DNA from: Pedobacter sp. Leaf250
GTDB taxonomy: Bacteria > Bacteroidota > Bacteroidia > Sphingobacteriales > Sphingobacteriaceae
Direction of reading: 5' to 3'
Assembly: GCF_920984735.1 (NCBI RefSeq)
Contig: NZ_CAKLBU010000030.1
Location: 1-47,409 of the forward strand
DNA length: 47,409 nt
Below, in pieces: positions 8,727-17,815 of this stretch; position 1 is the stretch's first letter; each line of letters opens with the position of its first letter. The notes under the pieces were generated by a model. It worked only from the letters and a program-made list of their open reading frames with translations. It had not been told where the DNA came from and searched no databases. A program made the position numbers and the translations under genes.

Positions 8727-9229
8727 ATTATTTAGTCCCACTTCTAAAGTGAAACTATATGAATTTTGGATTTCCATAAATATGCCGTTGCAACTATGAT
8801 AAATGGTCTTTAATTTCATAAGGTTATTACTTAGTACTATCTTCTTTGTGGAACATTAAATCTAATGGCCGATGTAAATTAGATGTTTTAGTATTTGAAA
8901 TCCTTAATATAAGAAATGTCTTGATCCATGGATTAATTAAAATTTCCGTTCGTCTTTTATCTGCAGGTCGAAACAATCAATATATTTAATAGGATGAATT
9001 GGATACAGCAGATTTTCAAATTATGCTAGTATAACATCGATTCATTTATTAAGTTAGCGCTGCATAAATAATTATTTAACTTATTTAAAAAGCTTGATAT
9101 TTAAATAGTTATTGTCAAAATCAATGCTTCATAAGGTAAATGCGAAGGTATTAGAATTTATAAACTCGGTCGTTTACTCAACGGGATACAGGCTATTAAA
9201 AAAAATCTATGAAAAAATCCAAAGCAAAT
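8727..9229. other. Intergenic, convergent, nothing recognised
   Basis: The 500 bp between the glmS stop and the stop of the convergent receiver gene are AT-rich. I see no open frame or strong hairpin. Confidence 0.5.
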
Positions 9230-9586
9230 TCAGCGCTTCAATTGAACATCTGTTATTATTTTTAAAAAGTTTTTAATTTTAAATGGTTTAATCATGTAAG
9301 CATCACAGTACCGTTCAAAAAGTTCTGGCTGAATAAATGAAGTGCTGGTGACAATGATTTTTACATTTGAAATTTGCATGTCTGATTTTATATCCTTGCA
9401 AATATGATATATATCGACCTCTATAGAATCAGTTGCTATTATTACAATGTCAGGACTGAACTTTATAAAATGGCGCTTACCTTCTCGAGAGTTAGTAAAT
9501 GATAGTACTTGATATGAATTTTCAAGACGCCTAGTCATCCTATTTAATACATCAAGGTCATTTTCAATTAATAATACTTTTAACAT
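9230..9586 (-). CDS. Stand-alone receiver-domain protein lacking the phospho-acceptor Asp
   Basis: This 118-residue protein is a single CheY-like receiver fold with no output domain. The first strand and acidic pocket read KVLLIENDLD (E8, D10), the switch region is IVTSTS (about 78-83), and the conserved Lys-Pro is IKPF (K100-P101). The third strand reads PDIVIIATD, so the position that normally carries the phosphorylated Asp (PDlvllD) is Ala51. Phosphorylation by a histidine kinase is therefore unlikely unless D53 substitutes. Such pseudo-receivers act by protein contact or are decaying. It has no kinase neighbour; its place between glmS and the polysaccharide genes suggests no specific partner. 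Confidence 0.75.
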   Translation of the reverse strand: MLKVLLIENDLDVLNRMTRRLENSYQVLSFTNSREGKRHFIKFSPDIVIIATDSIEVDIYHICKDIKSDMQISNVKIIVTSTSFIQPELFERYCDAYMIKPFKIKNFLKIITDVQLKR

Positions 9587-9836
9587 TAAATAATGTAGAA
9601 TTTGCTAGTATAAAGATAATTATTTTAACAATAAAATTAGTTAATAATGTATATCGTTCTATGTATTTATGTAAGATAGGCTAGCTTCAATATTATATTT
9701 TTGATTTGAAGTTTCGTTAATTCACAAATGTATGGTTTTTAACATGAAATTTATTTTAGACGAATTATTGCTTTAAATGTTCGAATAAAAAAATAAGATC
9801 GTCCAATAATTTTTCTTAAAAATTGTCTTATAATTA

Positions 9837-10226
9837 ATGGATGTGTTATTTTTGACAACTATGCTATATAATTTTACAATTTTAAATTTATTTGAAAATG
9901 CAGAAACTTTAATCATAGAAGTTGAGTGCATTGACTTACCTAATATCATTACGGATTCTCACATTTCTCAATGGCTTTATCTGGATAAGGTAACGTTCTC
10001 AATGATTAAATTATGGTTAAATTCAGTCAATTCGTCTTCAGATGTCGAGGAAAGATATTTCCAACAGGGCTATTTAAAATTCAATAATTTTGAAGCTACC
10101 TTTATCGAGAAATATAATTTATCACAAAATCAATTGCTAAACAATAAATATCATCAATTACCGAACCATACGCACCAATTGATTCAGGAATATTTAAGGC
10201 AGCCAATTTCCTGGAAATTTTTATAA
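9837..10226 (+). CDS. Hypothetical protein, 129 residues
   Basis: The open frame starts at an ATG and encodes an acidic to neutral protein rich in Leu, Asn, Ile and Gln. A hydrophobic start (MDVLFLTTMLYNFTILNLF) is too short and polar to be a clear signal peptide; the rest looks soluble and helical (IQEYLRQPISWKFL at the end). I recognise no family. It is isolated, with 250 bp before and 1.5 kb after. The base composition matches its surroundings, so it may be a lineage-specific gene or a chance frame. Confidence 0.4.
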   Translation: MDVLFLTTMLYNFTILNLFENAETLIIEVECIDLPNIITDSHISQWLYLDKVTFSMIKLWLNSVNSSSDVEERYFQQGYLKFNNFEATFIEKYNLSQNQLLNNKYHQLPNHTHQLIQEYLRQPISWKFL

Positions 10227-11715
10227 TTAAGATTGCTGTTAGTAACCACAACAAAGTTTAGATGAAGTAATATTTACAATGGTGATTCCAGAATAGGAAG
10301 GAGGCTCTTTTATTCTATTCAAATTTATTAATGAGTTTAATAGAATTAGGTTATAAAATGGAGTGAAAATTATTTGAATATTGTAGTTATCAAACTATAC
10401 TTTAAAAGTCTCGTGAAAAATATTTTAGTTGTGCAACATTAAATAGTTTAAGTTACAATAAATGAAACCTACGCCCAATCTTGGTATATTAATATTCTAA
10501 ACAGATTTATTTAGTATATAAATAAGATATTAGATCTAACTACTTCATTAACATATTAAGATAAGGATCTACTTAATATTAAGTTATTTGAATTGAAGAT
10601 AATATATTTAAAACTAGCTAAAAATACTCATAAAGTAAGCTGGTAAATTGACTATGCATGTTAGCAATCGATAAATATAATTCAACAATAATTACAAAAT
10701 ATATGATAATTATTTTGAAACATTAATGAACAGTATCTATATCAGATTAGTATAATTCTAACCTATATACCAACACCATGAGTATTTTTATACTGTTTAT
10801 TGGTTCATTCTTCGCATTTTCCTCCACTTATGTTTGGTTTGCTATTTCTCAGCTGAACAGGTGCCCAGTGATTGTAAGAAATTTTAAAACATTTTATCTT
10901 TTTTTTTAATAGTGAGAACACTGTTAAGTAAAATATTAATAATATACTTTCACTACTTAACGATATAAATATTCACGCGGCTTATTTGAAGAAATATATT
11001 TTAGAAAAATATTTTCATCTAAGAGTCATTATAATTTTAGGCAAAAATGTTAATTGCCGGAAATTTTCGAAGTTATTTTGCAGTTACAATTAAAAAAGCA
11101 TAGTGGCTTACCACAGTTCTTTTAAATCAAGAAATATAAGCTTCATTAGGAATGAAAACTTATTAAAGGTGTAGGTTCATATTCTACAAATTATCAATTT
11201 AATAATTGGATAATTTATATAATAACAGAATATTCACGATGCTGTTCTAAATGCTGCCCTAAGCATAGCTAAATTATTCGAAAACAAATGCGCGAAAAAA
11301 ATAAATAGTATTTTTAAAAGTTTGAATGCAAGATTTGTGAACATATGGTTGGCTATAACGTTCTTATTGTGAGAGATATGCAGGCTTTTTAATGGTCTTA
11401 ATCAAAATACTGTCAAAAATCCTTGACATGATAATGCTAAATGTATCAAACCAATCTTGTATATATATCAAGTTATTTTAAGCTAATTAAATAATGGAGG
11501 ATAAATACGAGAAATCTTCTCAACGGTAGCTTTTCTTGAACAGTATGACAAGAAAATCTTTTAAAGATTTGATTATTTAATTTTTAAAAAATTTGTAAAA
11601 ACAATGTTATATTTACCGTCGTAAATTTAATTTTCTAGTCTTTAAGCTATTAATAGCTAAAGCTCTAGGTATTAGAAGGCCATTAAAAATTAACGTCCAT
11701 TTAAACTATCTACTC
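10227..11715. other. Long AT-rich intergenic region before pglF
   Basis: About 1.5 kb with no recognisable gene. A 43-codon frame at 10778-10909 encodes a short hydrophobic peptide (MSIFILFIGSFFAFSS and onward), possibly a chance frame or relic. No strong inverted repeats or consensus promoter are evident. Its length next to a polysaccharide locus suggests that genes were lost here, but no fragment is identifiable. Confidence 0.4.
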
Positions 11716-13650
11716 TTGTTTAGTAAAATCAACATTGTCCCCCGCTGGCTTATTTTTGTAATAGACTTATGTATCTGTTTAATTTCCCTAGCCGTTGCTT
11801 ATTTGGTCAGATACAATTTTGACCTTTCCAGCCTAAACTATACAGAATTCAGTCGAAATATTTTGGCGATATCAGTTATAAATGTTTTTGTTTTCTTCAG
11901 TTTCAGAACTTACACTGGCATTATCCGCTATACTAGTGCGCAGGATACATTTCGAATTTTGTTTGCAGTATTATCAAGCAATGGAATTTTTTTCTTTTTT
12001 AATCTCTTTATAATCGCATCTGGTAGCACAACCTATATTTCTAATACTTTATTAGTAATAAATGGACTTACTTCCTTTTTATTTTTAATTACATATCGTG
12101 TAATGACCAAATATTTTTTTATGTATATAAAGAACTTGAAATTAGATAAAAAAAAAGTAATTATATATGGAGCGGGTGAAGGCGGTTTAGCGACTAAACG
12201 TGTATTTGATCATGACGGGCGTGTAAACAAGGCAATTGTAGCATTTGTGGATGACGACGATCGCAAGGTAGGAAAGACTATAGATGGTGTCAGAATTTTG
12301 AGTACCAGTCGGCTGGAATCATTAGTAATAGATCATGAGATAGATGAAATTATTTTTGCTTCCTATAATATCCCAGTTGAGCAAAAGAACAAAGTAGTAG
12401 ATTTATGCTTAGAAAATGATGTTCTAGTACTTAACATCCCGCCTGCAGATGTTTGGGAGGGTGGGAAAATCAGTCCTTCACAAATTCAAAGCATCAACAT
12501 TGAAGATTTACTGAATAGAAAGCCAATTAAAATTGATATAAAAGGAATTCAAAACCAATTAAAGGATAAAAGAATCTTGATCACCGGCGCCGCAGGTTCC
12601 ATCGGTAGTGAAATTGTCAGGCAATTGATGAAATTTGAAACGGGGCTCATCATTTTATGCGATCAATCTGAAACTGCACTTCATAATATTTACTTAGAGC
12701 TTGAGGAAACCCACAAAAATAATAACTTCCATGCTTTTGTTGGTGATGTAAGGGATGTTGTAAGAATGGAATATTTGTTTGACACTTATAAACCTCATTA
12801 TGTTTATCATGCCGCAGCCTATAAGCACGTTCCGTTAATGGAGGATAACCCAGCGGAAGCAGTGAAAACAAATGTTTTTGGCACAAAGAATATTTCTGAT
12901 CTTTCTGTAAAATACGGCGTACAAAAGTTTGTTATGGTTTCAACAGATAAAGCAGTAAATCCAACTAACGTAATGGGTGCTACTAAACGTATTGCTGAAA
13001 TTTATGTGCAGTCTCTAAATAACTCTCTGCACTATAAAAATACGGTTTTTGCAAACGGACTTAGTTATATAAATGATTTAAAAATAAAACCTAATACTAG
13101 ATTTATTACTACTCGTTTTGGGAATGTATTAGGTTCGAATGGTTCAGTTATACCAAGATTCAGGCAGCAAATTGAAAAAGGTGGACCAGTAACAGTTACG
13201 CATCCGGAAATTACTCGTTATTTCATGACCATTCCAGAAGCTTGTAGATTAGTTCTTGAAGCCGGCTGTATGGGATCTGGGGGCGAAATTTTCGTATTTG
13301 ACATGGGAAAATCGGTGAAAATTGTAGAGCTGGCAAAAAAAATGATTCGATTGGCCGGATTGGTGCCTAATGAGGATATTGAGATCCAATACTCTGGCCT
13401 ACGTCCAGGAGAAAAACTTTTTGAGGAGTTACTCAATGATAATGAGAATACAATGCCTACGCATCACGAAAAGATTATGATAGGTAAGGTGCGAGAGTAT
13501 GAATTTTCCACAGTTGAAGAACAATTTCAAACCCTATTCGAATATGCTAAACATAATAACGATAGACAGGTCGTTATAGCTATGAAAGATATTGTAAAAG
13601 AATATAAAAGTATGAACTCAATTTTCGAAGAATTAGATCAAAAAGTTTAG
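11716..13650 (+). CDS. pglF: UDP-GlcNAc C4/C6 dehydratase, membrane-bound (PglF/WbpM/CapD type)
   Basis: The protein has 644 residues: four N-terminal membrane helices (about 10-30, 45-65, 82-105, 110-130), a CoA-binding-like Rossmann domain (IYGAGEGGLATKR at about 150) and a C-terminal SDR dehydratase domain (ITGAAGSIGSE at about 290). The catalytic stretch is STDKAVNPTNVMGATK, with Met in place of the SDR Tyr, as in this family. It makes the UDP-4-keto-6-deoxy-GlcNAc used by PglE. The start is TTG at 11716, because the first ATG lies deep inside a membrane helix. The frame is open further upstream without an ATG, so the true start is uncertain. It is convergent with the operon that holds its pathway partners. 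Confidence 0.88.
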   Translation: MFSKINIVPRWLIFVIDLCICLISLAVAYLVRYNFDLSSLNYTEFSRNILAISVINVFVFFSFRTYTGIIRYTSAQDTFRILFAVLSSNGIFFFFNLFIIASGSTTYISNTLLVINGLTSFLFLITYRVMTKYFFMYIKNLKLDKKKVIIYGAGEGGLATKRVFDHDGRVNKAIVAFVDDDDRKVGKTIDGVRILSTSRLESLVIDHEIDEIIFASYNIPVEQKNKVVDLCLENDVLVLNIPPADVWEGGKISPSQIQSINIEDLLNRKPIKIDIKGIQNQLKDKRILITGAAGSIGSEIVRQLMKFETGLIILCDQSETALHNIYLELEETHKNNNFHAFVGDVRDVVRMEYLFDTYKPHYVYHAAAYKHVPLMEDNPAEAVKTNVFGTKNISDLSVKYGVQKFVMVSTDKAVNPTNVMGATKRIAEIYVQSLNNSLHYKNTVFANGLSYINDLKIKPNTRFITTRFGNVLGSNGSVIPRFRQQIEKGGPVTVTHPEITRYFMTIPEACRLVLEAGCMGSGGEIFVFDMGKSVKIVELAKKMIRLAGLVPNEDIEIQYSGLRPGEKLFEELLNDNENTMPTHHEKIMIGKVREYEFSTVEEQFQTLFEYAKHNNDRQVVIAMKDIVKEYKSMNSIFEELDQKV

Positions 13651-13969
13651 TCAAGTGCTTTTGTAAAAACCATCACTTATTGAAGGGTGTGTCTAAAAAG
13701 CGTTCACATGAAACGAACGAATAATTTTGAGCTAGCAACAAGTTGTCAGCCTTATTGAAGGTATTCCTAAGATGTGAGAAATATTTTAAGCTCAACTCCT
13801 CAAGTTTATTGATGTTATAGTATTTATATTAAACCCTCTAACTTATCTAAAAAATGCCTCAATTTTAACATATAACGTAAAAAGTATGGCAGCTCTATTT
13901 CATAAGTTTTAGGTAAGTGATTTAAAGGAATAAGATTGGGTACTTTTATTACTATTATATAACACTGAG
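13651..13969. other. Convergent intergenic region
   Basis: The 319 bp between pglF and the last gene of the polysaccharide operon hold no gene, and I see no clean terminator hairpin. Confidence 0.45.
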
Positions 13970-15100
13970 TTATTTAAAAACACCTTTAATTAAACTTACA
14001 ATTCTTTTTAAATCATCATCCACTAAATTTGATCCTGAAGGCAGACATAAGCCATTTCTAAAAAGTAATTCTGAAACGCCATTACTATAAAACGGTGCAT
14101 CACGAAATATAGGTTGCATATGCATAGGCTTCCATAAAGGTCTACTCTCAATATTATCTTGCAATAAGTCAAGATAAATATTTTTTTTGCTTATTTCTCT
14201 ATTAAGTGTTGGCTCAACATATATGGTACTTAACCATCTATTCGTATAAAAACCTAAAGGCTCGTCTAAAAATTTTATAGAATCAATACCTGATAGCTCG
14301 CTTTTATAATAGTTAAAGTTAGCACGCCTTTTCTCAACATGGTTAGTTAGCACTTCCATTTGACCACGTCCAATCCCAGCACAAATATTGCTCATGCGAT
14401 AATTATAACCGATCTTAGTGTGCTCATAATGATCAGCTTTATCTCTGGCTTGAGTAGCTAAGAACCTTGCTTCGCGTACATAATTTTCAGAATCTGAAAT
14501 AAGTGCTCCGCCTCCTGATGTAGTAATTATTTTATTCCCATTGAAGGACAATATACCGAGATCCCCGAAAGTACCCATATTTTTACCATTTATATGAGAA
14601 CCTAAAGCTTCAGCAGCGTCCTCAATAATTGGAATTTCAAATTCTTGCGATATTGCAGAAATCGCGTCCATTTTTGAGGGCATTCCATATAGGTGTACTG
14701 GGATAATAGCTTTAGGCTTCTTACCTTTAGCTAAACGGTCCATAATACACTCTCTTAACAAATCAGGGCAAATATTCCAGGTATCTTCCTCACTATCTAC
14801 AAAGATAGGTACAGCACCAACATACTTTATTGGATTTGCACTAGCAGCAAAAGTCATTGATTGGCAAATAACCTCATCACCGGGCTGAACATTTAACATA
14901 ATCAATGCTAAGTGAATGGCTGCTGTACCTGAACTTAATGCAGCCGCATGGCGTGCTCCGGTGAAACTAACCAAATCAGCTTCAAAGCCATCAACATTTG
15001 GACCTAATGGAGCAATCCAGTTTCCTTCGAAAGCTTCATTAACATACTTTTGCTCACTTCCTCCCATATGAGGTGAGGAAAGCCATATTTTATTGTTCAT
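13970..15100 (-). CDS. pglE: UDP-4-keto-6-deoxy-GlcNAc 4-aminotransferase (PglE-like, DegT/DnrJ/EryC1)
   Basis: PLP-dependent sugar aminotransferase of 376 residues that puts an amino group on C4 of the PglF product, using glutamate. The start IWLSSPHMGGSEQKYVNEAF, the phrase NWIAPLGPNVDGFE and the end ESRPLWKPMHMQPIF are close to Campylobacter PglE, more so than to other DegT enzymes. The PLP-binding Lys sits in SFNGNKIITTSGGG (about 190), with IEDAAEALGS before it. It is the last gene of the operon, 235 bp after pglD, the widest gap downstream of wzc-fdtA. With PglF and PglD it completes UDP-diacetylbacillosamine synthesis. Confidence 0.9.
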   Translation of the reverse strand: MNNKIWLSSPHMGGSEQKYVNEAFEGNWIAPLGPNVDGFEADLVSFTGARHAAALSSGTAAIHLALIMLNVQPGDEVICQSMTFAASANPIKYVGAVPIFVDSEEDTWNICPDLLRECIMDRLAKGKKPKAIIPVHLYGMPSKMDAISAISQEFEIPIIEDAAEALGSHINGKNMGTFGDLGILSFNGNKIITTSGGGALISDSENYVREARFLATQARDKADHYEHTKIGYNYRMSNICAGIGRGQMEVLTNHVEKRRANFNYYKSELSGIDSIKFLDEPLGFYTNRWLSTIYVEPTLNREISKKNIYLDLLQDNIESRPLWKPMHMQPIFRDAPFYSNGVSELLFRNGLCLPSGSNLVDDDLKRIVSLIKGVFK

Positions 15101-15335
15101 AGATGTTTGCTATTCACTATTTTTAATGAGTAAGAGCGATAGGAGAAATATTTATTTATGATAGCAAAATTCTTAATAATGATACCGTTAACTTGTGTAA
15201 AAATAATTAAAATATATTATTTAAAAGTGTTTTGATATATAAAATTTATTTTTTCTAACATTTTTTATAAAAAAAAAATTAATTTATTTTAAGGAATTAT
15301 TACCTGCGTATATTTTATGTTATAAGTATTTTAAT
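15101..15335. other. AT-rich spacer between pglD and pglE
   Basis: 235 bp of very AT-rich sequence in an otherwise tightly packed operon. It has room for an internal promoter or RNA-processing site, but no consensus box is clear. Confidence 0.35.
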
Positions 15336-15944
15336 TTATCTATTCTTCACATCTTTTGATATTTTTATTACTTTCCCTGGATTACCAACTACGGTATAGC
15401 CATCTAGAACGTCCCTTAGTACGACTGCGCCAGCACCAATGGTACACCATTTTCCGATCGTAACATTTTGGATTATTGATGCACCTATACCTACGTGTGT
15501 GCCCTCCCCGATTTGCACGTTCCCTGCTAAAGCAGAGTTAGGAGAAATATGTACGAAATCTTTCAAAATACAATCATGATCTACTGAGGCATTAGTGTTG
15601 ATTATGCAATGTTTACCAATAATAGCATCCGAATTTATTGTAGCACCTGCCATGATTACACTTCCTTCTCCAATAGTCGCTCTGGTAGAAACTGCAGATT
15701 TTGGATGAGATAAAACTTTATAATTAAAGTTGGTGTGACTTTCCACAATTTTTTTTCTGACTAAATTATTTCCTATTGAAATCACGATGCTAACAGCGCT
15801 AGCTGGAGACTCATGTACAACTTTGTATTCCAAAAATTTTGTTTTAGATAAATCATGGTCGATAAATGCGCTGATGATAATTTTATTCTCCTCAGCTATC
15901 TCAGCAATTACTTTCCCATGACCACTTGCTCCATATAGATACAT
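15336..15944 (-). CDS. pglD: Sugar N-acetyltransferase (PglD/NeuD family)
   Basis: At 202 residues it has PglD size. The N-terminal nucleotide-sugar-binding domain begins MYLYGASGHGKVIAEIAEE, the Rossmann-like signature of the NeuD/PglD family. The C-terminal half is a left-handed beta-helix of hexapeptide repeats (IGKHCIINTNASVDHDCIL, VQIGEGTHVGIGASI, IGKWCTIGAGAVV). The His in VDHD corresponds to the general base of PglD. It would N-acetylate the 4-amino group made by PglE with acetyl-CoA, giving UDP-N,N'-diacetylbacillosamine. It lies 13 bp after pglC. Confidence 0.88.
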   Translation of the reverse strand: MYLYGASGHGKVIAEIAEENKIIISAFIDHDLSKTKFLEYKVVHESPASAVSIVISIGNNLVRKKIVESHTNFNYKVLSHPKSAVSTRATIGEGSVIMAGATINSDAIIGKHCIINTNASVDHDCILKDFVHISPNSALAGNVQIGEGTHVGIGASIIQNVTIGKWCTIGAGAVVLRDVLDGYTVVGNPGKVIKISKDVKNR

Positions 15945-15957
15945 AGTGAATTATTCT

Positions 15958-16563
15958 TTAATTGTTGCCATTAAATACATCCGAGGTTGCATGTCCCTTC
16001 TTTGCAATTCCCTCCCTATTAAAAACTTTTTTAAATGTTCTAAGAAAGATTTTGAGGTCTAATGAAAAAGACAAATGATCTACATACCAAACATCCATTT
16101 CAAGTTTTTTGCTCCATGAAATGGAATTTCTACCATTAACCTGTGCCCAACCTGTGATTCCAGGGCGAACATTATGTCTTCTTTTCTGAACTTCAGTATA
16201 TAGAGTTAAATATTGTATCAATAAGGGACGTGGTCCAATTAGGGACATATCACCCTTTAAAACATTTATTAGCTGGGGTAACTCGTCTAAAGAAGTTTTA
16301 CGAACGAACGACCCAATAAATGTTAATCTTTCAGCATCCGCCAACAGATTTCCATGTTTATCTCTCCTATCATTCATTGTTTTAAATTTTATAATTTTAA
16401 ATAGCTTTTCTCCTAAGCCTGGTCGCTCTTGAAGGAAGAAAGGTTTACCACTATTGTCGAAACATAATCCAACAGTTATAATAATCAAAAATGGGCTTAA
16501 GAGTATTAATCCAATTAAGGCAACAATAAAATCAATAGATCTTTTTATAAAAATTTTGTACAT
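15958..16563 (-). CDS. pglC: Initiating phosphoglycosyl transferase (PglC-like)
   Basis: Small monotopic sugar transferase of 201 residues. One hydrophobic segment (about 10-34) would form the re-entrant membrane helix. The core has FFLQERPGLGEKLFKIIKFKTM, the catalytic Asp-Glu pair in SLDELPQLINVLKGDMSLIGPRP, and the end PGITGWAQVNGRN. The size (no extra transmembrane domain as in WcaJ/WbaP) and the pglD/pglE neighbours indicate that it transfers phospho-diacetylbacillosamine to undecaprenyl phosphate on the inner face of the membrane, starting each repeat unit. One base separates it from the preceding wbuB-like gene. Confidence 0.9.
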   Translation of the reverse strand: MYKIFIKRSIDFIVALIGLILLSPFLIIITVGLCFDNSGKPFFLQERPGLGEKLFKIIKFKTMNDRRDKHGNLLADAERLTFIGSFVRKTSLDELPQLINVLKGDMSLIGPRPLLIQYLTLYTEVQKRRHNVRPGITGWAQVNGRNSISWSKKLEMDVWYVDHLSFSLDLKIFLRTFKKVFNREGIAKKGHATSDVFNGNN

Positions 16564-16564
16564 C

Positions 16565-17758
16565 CTATATTTTTTCCATGATCAAATTGTATGATCTATC
16601 AACTAAATATTCATTGACTAAAAGGGTATGAGCATTGTGCCCTAAAATTTTTAAATCACTATGAATAAGCATATCCATTTTTTTCTGCATATCATTCTGA
16701 TCTCCAGCAACGACTTTAAATCCACAATTCGCTTTCTCTATAATAGCTCCTAAATCTGTATTTGGATCAGTAGCAGCAAGAACGGGTAATTTCATCTCTA
16801 AATACGATAATAATCTAGAAGGAAAATTAGGTATTAAGAAGTTTTTGTCTAAGAAAATTAAACCTACATCACAGGAGGCTAACAACGTATCATAATCTAT
16901 TTTGATTAGCCGTTGCAAAAGTTTTGCATTAGCTGGTTTGTTGTCCCTGAACCAATTTTGAATTTTAGTAAATTCGGTACCGTCCCCTATGATCAGAAAA
17001 AATATATCATGAAATGTTGTTGCCAATATAGTTTCCAACAAAAAATCTAAACCTTGTGGTTTTCCTAAATTCCCACCATAAACAAAAATTTTCTTATCTA
17101 TTGGAACATCATATTTTTTACGGATGAATATTTTTTGTTCAACAGAAAAGTTAAAGATAACAGGCTCAATAGTATTTGGATTCACCTCAACTTTCTTAGT
17201 TTTAATTCCAATGTTATGGTCCAGTATAAAATTAACATTTGCAGGTGACATACATCCTATTGTATCCGAAATTTGGTATAATTTTCTTTCCTTTTTTAAA
17301 AACAGCTTATGAAGAATACTATTTTCCTTTAGCATCTTCATATCGACTGCATTTTGAGGAAAAATATCTTTTAAAAGTAGATAAGACTTCGCACCGTCTT
17401 TTTGTTTTATATATTCGATAACCTTTCCGAAGGTAATTGGAGGTGTAGAATATAAAACTAAATCAAACTTTGTATGTGAAAGATACTTTTTAATTGCTGA
17501 AAGATATTGATATTCTATGGCAAAAGTACCAATTCCTTTTTCGACAATATTGGTCTTCTGAATATTAAATGTTTTAACTCTCAAAATTGAAACGCCCTCT
17601 TTCTGGGCGAAACTGGTAGAAATAGACATTCTTCTTTCGACTGGTGTTACCACAGTAATATCATGACCCTCTTTACGAAATTTTCGTATTAAATCCTGAT
17701 ATATGCCCCGTTCTTCCACAGAATTGATTTCAATTAAAGTTAGAAAAAGTATGTTCAT
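16565..17758 (-). CDS. wbuB: Glycosyltransferase family 4, WbuB-like (putative L-FucNAc transferase)
   Basis: GT-B glycosyltransferase of 397 residues. The N-terminal half (MNILFLTLIEINSVEERGIY, DITVVTPVERR) is the acceptor-binding domain. The C-terminal half binds the nucleotide sugar (FVYGGNLGKPQGLDFLLETI, LIFLDKNFLIPNFPSRLLSYLEM). The last motif is typical of WbuB enzymes, which follow fnlABC in enterobacterial O-antigen loci and transfer N-acetyl-L-fucosamine. Here it follows the same three genes and precedes pglC, so it probably adds L-FucNAc as the second sugar. The donor is inferred from context. Confidence 0.82.
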   Translation of the reverse strand: MNILFLTLIEINSVEERGIYQDLIRKFRKEGHDITVVTPVERRMSISTSFAQKEGVSILRVKTFNIQKTNIVEKGIGTFAIEYQYLSAIKKYLSHTKFDLVLYSTPPITFGKVIEYIKQKDGAKSYLLLKDIFPQNAVDMKMLKENSILHKLFLKKERKLYQISDTIGCMSPANVNFILDHNIGIKTKKVEVNPNTIEPVIFNFSVEQKIFIRKKYDVPIDKKIFVYGGNLGKPQGLDFLLETILATTFHDIFFLIIGDGTEFTKIQNWFRDNKPANAKLLQRLIKIDYDTLLASCDVGLIFLDKNFLIPNFPSRLLSYLEMKLPVLAATDPNTDLGAIIEKANCGFKVVAGDQNDMQKKMDMLIHSDLKILGHNAHTLLVNEYLVDRSYNLIMEKI

Positions 17759-17815
17759 TACAAATTATATATGCTGATAATATCTAATACAGAATGGATT
17801 CTATGTTTACCTAAT

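Noticed and set aside
10778..10909. 43-codon hydrophobic peptide
   Set aside because: Too short and without homology that I can recall; mentioned only within the intergenic entry.
13681..13720. GTGTGTCTAAAAAG as a possible IS end
   Set aside because: Resembles the ends of some IS elements, but no inverted partner or transposase is nearby.
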